A DNA stretch of 64,000 nucleotides, from assembly GCA_900315525.1 (NCBI GenBank), contig OMZO01000005.1, forward strand, positions 1 through 64,000, written 5' to 3'. The notes below the pieces were generated by a model. It did not search any database, was not told where the DNA came from, and saw nothing but the letters and a program-made list of their open reading frames with translations. Of the stretch, positions 58,600 to 64,000 are shown piece after piece (position 1 is the stretch's first letter; each line of letters starts with the position of its first letter). This stretch comes from an uncultured Prevotella sp. GTDB taxonomy: Bacteria > Bacteroidota > Bacteroidia > Bacteroidales > Bacteroidaceae. Made by a program: the position numbers and the translations under genes.

Positions 58600-60633
58600 A
58601 TGCGAAAACTGTCTATCATAATATTGACCATCCTCTGCGCCATACTGACTGTCAGTTGTGGGGCGGATCAGGCTGTGAAGAAAGGTGACAAGTTCTATGC
58701 CGTCGGTGAATACTACGATGCTGCTACACAATACCGCAAGGCCTATACCCAGACACCCTCGAAGGAGCGCACACTCAAGGGGCAACGGGCCATGAAGTTG
58801 GCAGAATGCTATCGACGTATCAACCTCACCAACAAGGCTATTACGGCCTATAACAATGCCGTCAGGTACAAGCAGGCAGACTCGCTGACACAGTTCTATC
58901 TCGGACAACTACACCTGCGTAACGGCAATTACAAAGAGGCTGCCAAGCACTACCAGACTGCCATCGACTCACTGCCCGCTGACAATCCCTATCGGACACT
59001 CGCCAAGAACGGTCTGAAATCAGCACAAATGGCACCGCAATGGCGTAAGGAAGGGTCTGACTACACCGTCAAGCGCATGGACATCTTCAACTCCCGCCGT
59101 GCCGAATACGCCCCCATGCTGGGTGGTGACGAGCATGAACAGCTCTACTTCACCTCTACCCGCAACCAAGCACAGGGTGACGAATATAGCGGTATCACAG
59201 GCGCCAAGGCTGCCGACATCTTCATGGCACAGAAAGACGATAAGGGGAAATGGGGCAAGCCACAGGCTATCGACTCGGAACTGAACAGCAACTTCGACGA
59301 AGGAGCGTGCTGCTTCTCACCCGACGGCCGAACCATGTTCCTGACGCAATGCAAGACAGACGCCAACTATCCCCGCTATGCCACGATTGTCGTCTCGCAA
59401 CGCAACGATGCCGCATGGAGCAAACCCACAGAACTCATCATCTCAAAAGATACCCTCACCAGTTTCGCCCACCCCGCTGTCAGTCCCGACGGCGAATGGC
59501 TCTACTTCGTCAGCGACATACCGGGAGGACTCGGTGGCTACGACATCTGGCGCTGTCGGCTCTTTGGAAACAATGAGGTGGGGATGATGGAAAATCTGGG
59601 CGAGCGCGTCAACACACCAGGCGATGAGATGTTCCCGACTTTCCGTCCGAATGGTGACCTCTACTTCTCCAGCAACGGACATCCGGGTATGGGAGGTCTC
59701 GATATCTATATCCTTTCAAAAGGAGGCAAACTGTCACATCCTGGCTCTCCGCTGAATTCACAAGGCGACGATTTCGGCATGACTTTCGAGGGGAAACGCA
59801 ATCAGGGATTCTTCTGTTCGAACCGCGGCGACTCGCGTGGCTACGACCACATCTACAGTTTCTACAATCCGGAAATTGTGCAGACCGTCAAGGGTTGGGT
59901 CTATGAACAAGACGGCTACGAACTGCCTGCTGCCCAGGTCTATATGGTTGGCAACGACGGAACGAACCTCAAACTGAGTGTCAGAGGCGACGGTTCCTTC
60001 ACACAGGAGATCAAGGCGGGCGTAGATTACGTGTTCCTCGGCACCTGCAAGGGATTCCTGAACCATCAGGAACAGCTTCGCGTGGAACCTGTGAAAAAAT
60101 CGGAGGAATATGTACTCCAATTCCCGCTAGCCAATATCTCTGCGCCCGTATTGATTGAGAATATCTTCTACGACTTCGACAAGGCGACGTTGCGCCCTGA
60201 GTCACAGACGGCGCTCGACGAACTCGTCAAGCTTCTGAATGAGAACCCAAACATCACCATCGAACTCTCTGCGCACACAGACTATAAAGGCTCAGACCAA
60301 TATAACGAACGGCTCTCACAACGACGTGCAGAAAGCGTAGTCAACTACCTGATTGCAAACGGCATCGCCGCAGACCGTCTGACGCCGAAGGGCTATGGTG
60401 AGGGCAAACCCAAGCGCATCAAACGGAAGGTAGCAGAAAGATATCTGTTCCTCAAGGAGGGCGATATCCTGACAGAGGATTTCATCGCCCAACTCCCAGA
60501 GGAACAGCAGGAACAGTGCAACCAGCTAAACCGCCGCACTGAGTTTATAGTACTGAGGACAACTTACGGGCTGTTTGATAAGGAAGGTAAACTAATACAA
60601 AGCCCATCAGGAGCAGGAGCATCCAAGGATTGA
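58600..60633 (+). CDS. PorE-like OmpA-family lipoprotein (TPR, beta-propeller, CRD, OmpA)
   Basis: A 677-residue lipoprotein (C20 in 'VSCG'). Order: TPR units (about 25-150), a PD40/WD40-like propeller (about 165-430, with 'FSPDGRTMFLT' and 'VSPDGEWLYFVSDIPGG'), a carboxypeptidase-regulatory-like domain (about 435-510), and an OmpA C-terminal peptidoglycan-binding domain (about 520-660, with 'YNERLSQRRAESV'). This is the architecture of PorE, a type IX secretion component of Porphyromonas gingivalis, so it may anchor T9SS to the wall. Its last 29 codons overlap the convergent DUF5056 gene. Confidence 0.85.
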   Translation: MRKLSIIILTILCAILTVSCGADQAVKKGDKFYAVGEYYDAATQYRKAYTQTPSKERTLKGQRAMKLAECYRRINLTNKAITAYNNAVRYKQADSLTQFYLGQLHLRNGNYKEAAKHYQTAIDSLPADNPYRTLAKNGLKSAQMAPQWRKEGSDYTVKRMDIFNSRRAEYAPMLGGDEHEQLYFTSTRNQAQGDEYSGITGAKAADIFMAQKDDKGKWGKPQAIDSELNSNFDEGACCFSPDGRTMFLTQCKTDANYPRYATIVVSQRNDAAWSKPTELIISKDTLTSFAHPAVSPDGEWLYFVSDIPGGLGGYDIWRCRLFGNNEVGMMENLGERVNTPGDEMFPTFRPNGDLYFSSNGHPGMGGLDIYILSKGGKLSHPGSPLNSQGDDFGMTFEGKRNQGFFCSNRGDSRGYDHIYSFYNPEIVQTVKGWVYEQDGYELPAAQVYMVGNDGTNLKLSVRGDGSFTQEIKAGVDYVFLGTCKGFLNHQEQLRVEPVKKSEEYVLQFPLANISAPVLIENIFYDFDKATLRPESQTALDELVKLLNENPNITIELSAHTDYKGSDQYNERLSQRRAESVVNYLIANGIAADRLTPKGYGEGKPKRIKRKVAERYLFLKEGDILTEDFIAQLPEEQQEQCNQLNRRTEFIVLRTTYGLFDKEGKLIQSPSGAGASKD

Positions 60634-60934
60634 CAGATATCTCTGTCGTCGGGGCAGTCACAAGGAACACCTCAAGCGTCGTGACAAACATCTGGAGAAT
60701 GCTGAGTGCAGCAGACTTCAGTACCACCGTACCACCAAAGACGAAGAAGAGTACCAAACCAATGATGATGCAGAACCAGGTCCATAGGCTTGACAACCGT
60801 CGTACCCTTTCCACCCTACTGTCGGGCAGATGCGTCATCACCCGCTCCGTAAAGCCGTTGTCTTCAATCTGCTGCTGAGCAGCCTGCTTGAAGAAGCTCT
60901 CTAACATGATCTGATCTTTATCATCCATATCCAT
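60545..60934 (-). CDS. DUF5056-like single-pass or double-pass membrane protein
   Basis: A 129-residue protein with an acidic N-terminal stretch ('ESFFKQAAQQQIEDNGFTERVM'), then two membrane segments (about 48-72 and 103-118). It resembles DUF5056 proteins found next to ECF sigma factors in Bacteroidales; its ORF overlaps the sigma gene by 14 bp, so an anti-sigma-like role is a fair guess but not shown. Its 3' end overlaps the PorE-like gene by 89 bp on the other strand. Confidence 0.72.
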   Translation of the reverse strand: MDMDDKDQIMLESFFKQAAQQQIEDNGFTERVMTHLPDSRVERVRRLSSLWTWFCIIIGLVLFFVFGGTVVLKSAALSILQMFVTTLEVFLVTAPTTEISVNPWMLLLLMGFVLVYLPYQTARKLSSVL

Positions 60935-61457
60935 TTTGCTTTAAATAGTCTGCCATTTTCTCCTTTCCCCGTCTCAGATGAGACTTCACCGTATTCTCTT
61001 GAATGCCCGTAATCTTGCTGATCTGATCTATCGGATAGCCGTCGATCAGCTGGAGCGTGATACAAGTTCGTTCGTCAGGCTTCAACAGCGCCAAGGCGGC
61101 ATAGACATCCATCTTTACATTAGAATCGCCCGACACCGACATCTGACGGACTGCCGTAGAAGAATCTACATCGTCTGTCGGACGACTGCAGCGCACATAG
61201 TCATAGAACACATTATAGGCAATACGCATCAGCCAGGTGGAAAAGCTGGAAAGACTCCTGAACTTCCCGATATTCATGTAGGCTTTGATGAACGTATCCT
61301 GGGCCAGATCGTCGCTCAGCTGCTCGTCACCCAGCGTCTGGTTCAGGAAGAACCGACGTATAGGTGACTGGTATTTCCTGACAAGCTGGTCAAAAGCCCG
61401 CTTGTTGTGAAACACAGCCACCTGGGTTACAAGAGAGAGATCGTTCAGATCGGCCAC
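60921..61457 (-). CDS. ECF-type RNA polymerase sigma factor, GTG start
   Basis: A 178-residue sigma-70 family protein: region 2 ('QLSDDLAQDTFIKAYMNIGKF') and region 4 with a helix-turn-helix ('IDQISKITGIQENTVKSHLRRGKEKM'). The start codon is GTG (61455-61457); the only close ATG is followed in frame by a stop. It directs RNA polymerase to its own target genes. It is third in an operon with DUF6249, PspC and DUF5056 proteins. Confidence 0.88.
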   Translation of the reverse strand: MADLNDLSLVTQVAVFHNKRAFDQLVRKYQSPIRRFFLNQTLGDEQLSDDLAQDTFIKAYMNIGKFRSLSSFSTWLMRIAYNVFYDYVRCSRPTDDVDSSTAVRQMSVSGDSNVKMDVYAALALLKPDERTCITLQLIDGYPIDQISKITGIQENTVKSHLRRGKEKMADYLKQNGYG

Positions 61458-61460
61458 TTA

Positions 61461-61488
61461 CATTTACTTTTTTACCTTTTTACTTTTC
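61461..61488 (-). repeat. A-rich short tandem repeat between pspC and the sigma gene
   Basis: On the minus strand this carries two to three GGTAAAAA-like units and overlaps the stop codon of the PspC gene. It lies directly upstream of the GTG start. Confidence 0.6.
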
Positions 61489-61677
61489 CAAAAGGTTCTT
61501 CTCCGGCATGCAGATCCACAGCACAAAGTAGAAGATCAAACCACTAAAGGCAGTGAAAATCGTGAGGAATGCATAGGCGATTCTTACCATAGTGGGGTCG
61601 AAGTCCAGATACTCTGCGATACCGCCGCAAACCCCTGCCCATACTCTGTCATTAGAGCGCGTTAATCTCTTAGTCAT
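61480..61677 (-). CDS. PspC domain membrane protein
   Basis: A 65-residue PspC-type protein: 'VWAGVCGGIAEYLDFDPTMVRIAYAFLT' in pieces ('GVCGGIAEYLDFDPTMVR') and one membrane segment. PspC proteins relate to envelope stress. Its start overlaps the end of the DUF6249 gene by 8 bp, and the sigma gene follows 22 bp later. Confidence 0.88.
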   Translation of the reverse strand: MTKRLTRSNDRVWAGVCGGIAEYLDFDPTMVRIAYAFLTIFTAFSGLIFYFVLWICMPEKNLLEK

Positions 61678-62362
61678 AGTTCTGAATATTTGAATTGTTA
61701 TTATTGAAGTTGCTTGAATGATTGTCGTTGCGAGGACGGTTACCTGTGGTTCCTGCCTGTCTGGCTACAAACCATTTCCCCAGACCGATGAAGAATACCA
61801 GCGCACCAATACTGAAGCCATACTTTCCAGCTGTTATGCCGAGGAAGATAGCCAAGCCTACACCTGTAAACATCTGGCGGATACCAGCCTGATAGTCATT
61901 ACGGTCCCAGTCGTCTTGCTTCTCATTCAGCAGGTCGTTAGGGATGGGCTGTCCGTTCTGCATGGCCATCTGAGCCAGTCTGTATTTCTCACGACGGTTC
62001 TTATTCACGAAGTAGAAGATGGCGATGATAATGCCGATTGGCGCAAATAAGAAAATGGTCAGGATGATCAGCAAGACGAAAATCATTCCAGCAATATCCT
62101 TCCCGTCGAAATTGTCAAAGAAATCATCGGGGAAACCACTGACGCTGAATGACGAATGACGATGGTGGCTGACGTACTGATCGTCTTCGGCATCATTGGC
62201 ATCAGCAGTGGCTGTGGTGTCAGAAAAGGCTTCGATTGCATCCTTCGTCTTAGTAGAGTCCACCTGCTCCGTACGGGGCGTGTGGCGATGTTTCTGTGCT
62301 GCAGCGTCGGCATTCATGCTGAGCGTGAGCACCATTGCGATTGCGATTAAACACTTCTTCAT
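61670..62362 (-). CDS. DUF6249-like membrane protein of unknown function
   Basis: A 230-residue protein with a signal peptide (about residues 1-21), a His/Asp-rich soluble part, two or three membrane segments (about 92-117 and 170-200), and a long Asn-rich tail. The middle 'YFVNKNRREKYRLAQMAMQNGQPIP' (as 'REKYRLAQMAMQNGQPIP') is characteristic of DUF6249 proteins. It is the first gene of the sigma operon. Confidence 0.72.
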   Translation of the reverse strand: MKKCLIAIAMVLTLSMNADAAAQKHRHTPRTEQVDSTKTKDAIEAFSDTTATADANDAEDDQYVSHHRHSSFSVSGFPDDFFDNFDGKDIAGMIFVLLIILTIFLFAPIGIIIAIFYFVNKNRREKYRLAQMAMQNGQPIPNDLLNEKQDDWDRNDYQAGIRQMFTGVGLAIFLGITAGKYGFSIGALVFFIGLGKWFVARQAGTTGNRPRNDNHSSNFNNNNSNIQNYD

Positions 62363-62421
62363 ATCTATAATGCTTTTTATTTTCTACACTTGTTTGACGA
62401 AACAAATCATAAATTAGTTGC

Positions 62422-62429
62422 AAAGATAG
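62422..62429 (-). promoter_or_regulatory. Possible -7 box of the sigma operon
   Basis: Minus-strand TATCTTTG fits TAnnTTTG, 59 bp before the ATG at 62362. No -33 TTTG is found at the right distance. Confidence 0.35.
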
Positions 62430-62451
62430 TGGATTTTCCTATATTTTTTAT

Positions 62452-62459
62452 AACTTTGC
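62452..62459 (+). promoter_or_regulatory. Possible -7 box of the RNA methyltransferase-thyA genes
   Basis: TAACTTTG fits TAnnTTTG, only 7 bp before ATG 62467, so the transcript would be nearly leaderless. No good -33 box is seen. Confidence 0.35.
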
Positions 62460-62466
62460 ATCGAAA

Positions 62467-63690
62467 ATGACGAAATTACCTGAGGAATTTGTCCTTGAGA
62501 CGAGGCGGCTGATGGGCGAAGAGCGCTTCAACCGCTATCTGGAGGCTTTCAATGAGGAGGCTCCCACCAGTATCCGTCTGAACCCACGCATCTCACAAGG
62601 CGTGAAGAAGTGCCACCTCGCAGCGGACCTTTCTCCTTGTGAGGTTCCTTGGTGTGAAGAAGGGTATTACCTCAAGGGGCGCCCTCAGTTCACTTTCGAT
62701 CCGTTTTTCCACGCCGGCTGTTACTATGTACAGGAGGCATCATCGATGTTCATCAGTCACGTATTGCGCCATCTTGTCAAGGAGTCCGTTGACATGCTCG
62801 ACCTCTGTGCAGCTCCTGGTGGAAAATCGACTGCTGCCAGAAGCGTGCTACCCGCAGGAAGTACACTTGTCAGCAACGAACCGATACCAACCAGAGCACA
62901 GATCCTCTTGGAAAACATCACGAAATGGGGCTGTCCCGGCACGATGGTCACCAACAACTATCCCCGTGATTTCCGGAAGGCAAAGACACGTTTCGACGTA
63001 ATACTCTGCGACGTTCCATGCTCAGGCGAAGGGATGTTCCGCAAAGACTCCTCCACAATTGACGAATGGAGCCCACAGAACGTGGAGAAATGCTGGCGAC
63101 TACAGCGCGAGATTGTCTCAGACGCATGGGAATGTCTGAATCCAGGCGGCATTCTCATATACAGCACCTGCACCTTTAACACCAAAGAGGACGAAGAAAA
63201 CGTGCGCTGGATAATGGAAGAGTATGAGGCAGAACCAATTCCCATACCGACTCAGCAGGAATGGCATATCACAGGCTCATTGCTTGAGGGCTTTGATGCC
63301 CCCGTCTATCGTTTCATACCAGGCATTACCAGAGGTGAAGGTCTTTTTGTCTGTGCCCTCCGCAAAAACGGGCAGACCGCTGGCAAGCCAAAGAATCATG
63401 GAATTGACATAACGGTGCGCAACCTGAAAGTTCTCACCACCGAGCTGCCGCAAGGCGAGTTTCCTCAGGCTGAGCTCTCCTACGAAGACGCTCTGAAGTA
63501 TCTTCGAGGCGAAGCCCTCGCACTCCCAGCCGACACCCCTCGCGGCATGGTTTCCGTCACCTATCACGGCATACCCATCGGGCCTGTGAAGAATATCGGT
63601 AACCGCGCCAACAATCTCTATCCGAAACCCTGGCGCATCAAGACCACTCACCTACCCTCAGAACCAATAGACATTATATATATACAATGA
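62467..63690 (+). CDS. NOP2/Sun-family RNA (cytosine-5) methyltransferase, RsmF-like
   Basis: A 407-residue SAM-dependent enzyme. It shows '[14 protein letters not shown]' (SAM site), '[10 protein letters not shown]' and 'IYSTCTFN' with the catalytic and helper cysteines. The last roughly 120 residues form a PUA-like C-terminal domain as in RsmF. It probably makes m5C in 16S rRNA, by family. ATG 62467 gives the family start '[18 protein letters not shown]'. It overlaps thyA by 4 bp (ATGA). Confidence 0.9.
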   Translation: MTKLPEEFVLETRRLMGEERFNRYLEAFNEEAPTSIRLNPRISQGVKKCHLAADLSPCEVPWCEEGYYLKGRPQFTFDPFFHAGCYYVQEASSMFISHVLRHLVKESVDMLDLCAAPGGKSTAARSVLPAGSTLVSNEPIPTRAQILLENITKWGCPGTMVTNNYPRDFRKAKTRFDVILCDVPCSGEGMFRKDSSTIDEWSPQNVEKCWRLQREIVSDAWECLNPGGILIYSTCTFNTKEDEENVRWIMEEYEAEPIPIPTQQEWHITGSLLEGFDAPVYRFIPGITRGEGLFVCALRKNGQTAGKPKNHGIDITVRNLKVLTTELPQGEFPQAELSYEDALKYLRGEALALPADTPRGMVSVTYHGIPIGPVKNIGNRANNLYPKPWRIKTTHLPSEPIDIIYIQ

Positions 63691-64000
63691 AACAGTATCT
63701 CGACATCCTCAACCGCATCCTCACCGAAGGCACCCAGAAAGGTGACCGTACAGGTACCGGTACCATCAGCATCTTTGGAACCCAAAGTCGCTACAACCTC
63801 GATGACGGTTTTCCCTTACTGACCACCAAGAAACTCCATTTGAAGAGCATCATCTATGAGTTGTTGTGGTTCCTGAAAGGTGACACCAACGTGAAATATC
63901 TGCAGGAACATGGTGTACGTATCTGGAACGAGTGGGCCGACGAAAACGGTGAACTCGGACCGGTCTATGGCCATCAGTGGCGCTCCTGGCCTGACTATGA
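63687..64000 (+). CDS. thyA: Thymidylate synthase, 5' part (cut by window edge)
   Basis: The first 104 codons of thymidylate synthase are present: '[18 protein letters not shown]', '[20 protein letters not shown]', and '[20 protein letters not shown]'. It makes dTMP from dUMP with methylene-tetrahydrofolate. The catalytic cysteine lies beyond the window. The start codon overlaps the stop of the methyltransferase gene, so both are read from one transcript. Confidence 0.95.
   Translation, partial: MKQYLDILNRILTEGTQKGDRTGTGTISIFGTQSRYNLDDGFPLLTTKKLHLKSIIYELLWFLKGDTNVKYLQEHGVRIWNEWADENGELGPVYGHQWRSWPDY

Noticed and set aside
57853-58908. A 351-codon open frame on the minus strand across topB and the next gene
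   Set aside because: It is antisense to well-recognised topoisomerase III and PorE-like coding sequence and has no domain that I recognise. It arises from codon bias of the real genes.
1-64000. CRISPR array, integrase, transposase or prophage genes
   Set aside because: No regularly spaced 25-40 bp repeats and no recombinase or phage structural proteins are visible in any real reading frame.
1-64000. tRNA and rRNA genes
   Set aside because: No gap is large enough with a tRNA-like arm pattern, and no rRNA-like conserved stretch was seen by eye. A covariance-model scan could still find a small RNA.

Overview
The window looks like a chromosomal segment of a Bacteroidales bacterium, most likely a Prevotellaceae member (Prevotella, Xylanibacter or Segatella). 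The sequence reasons are two SusC/SusD pairs, several promoters of the Bacteroidetes type (TTTG, about 20 bp, TAnnTTTG), a BspA-type leucine-rich repeat protein, a DUF4492 gene ahead of cydAB, a PorE-like OmpA lipoprotein and Bacteroidetes-type TssD proteins. I see no rRNA, tRNA, CRISPR array, insertion sequence or prophage. Two gene remnants are the only clear decay.

Layout. 1-3863: a Bax-inhibitor-1 membrane protein, then a lutABC lactate-oxidation operon. 4106-11532 (minus strand): a remnant of a TPR gene, then a tightly packed eight-gene operon. In transcription order it encodes a MATE exporter, a cytidylate-kinase-like protein, a YfcE-like phosphoesterase, RfbB, PurT, an FdtA-type ketoisomerase, a GNAT/FemAB-like acyltransferase and a DegT/FdtB-type aminotransferase. 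Together RfbB, FdtA and the aminotransferase should make a dTDP-3-amino-3,6-dideoxyhexose, and the GNAT protein may acylate it. 11660-19804 (plus): subtilase, xseAB, ilvE, a DUF805 protein, trmB, a BspA-like LRR protein and an Mrp ATPase. 19845-25611 (minus): a tripartite efflux operon (coiled-coil membrane protein, TolC, HlyD, two ABC-2 permeases) with no ATPase gene. 25754-29893 (plus): DUF4492-cydA-cydB, then two tandem orphan TssD (Hcp-like) genes.

29996-39893 (minus): a histidine-rich zinc-type P-ATPase, a TlpA-like lipoprotein, a sodium:solute symporter, a porin, and an operon of a short penicillin-binding protein, a calcineurin-like phosphoesterase, a radical SAM protein of the DNA-repair-linked TIGR03916 type and its TIGR03915 partner. 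40024-42307 (plus): the C-terminal remnant of a GH9 glycosidase, a Gfo/Idh/MocA oxidoreductase and an SDR. 42375-54130 (minus): a five-gene glycan-uptake locus, SusC-SusD-SusC-SusD plus a surface lipoprotein with three copies of a roughly 120-residue module. This gene order resembles xylan-type (Xus) loci, but no enzyme or regulator lies beside it.

54303-64000: a CDF metal exporter, a secreted DUF362 protein, topoisomerase III, the PorE-like lipoprotein, an ECF sigma factor operon (DUF6249, PspC, sigma, DUF5056), an RNA m5C methyltransferase and the start of thyA, which runs off the right edge.

Most worth following up: the triplicated module of the surface lipoprotein, the sugar operon with an embedded PurT carrying a changed ATP-grasp loop, the radical SAM/TIGR03915 pair with its cell-envelope neighbours, the orphan TssD pair, and an A-rich short repeat that recurs between genes and, read in reverse, encodes the signal peptide of one SusD protein. 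Gene identities are from reading translated sequence; no database search was run.
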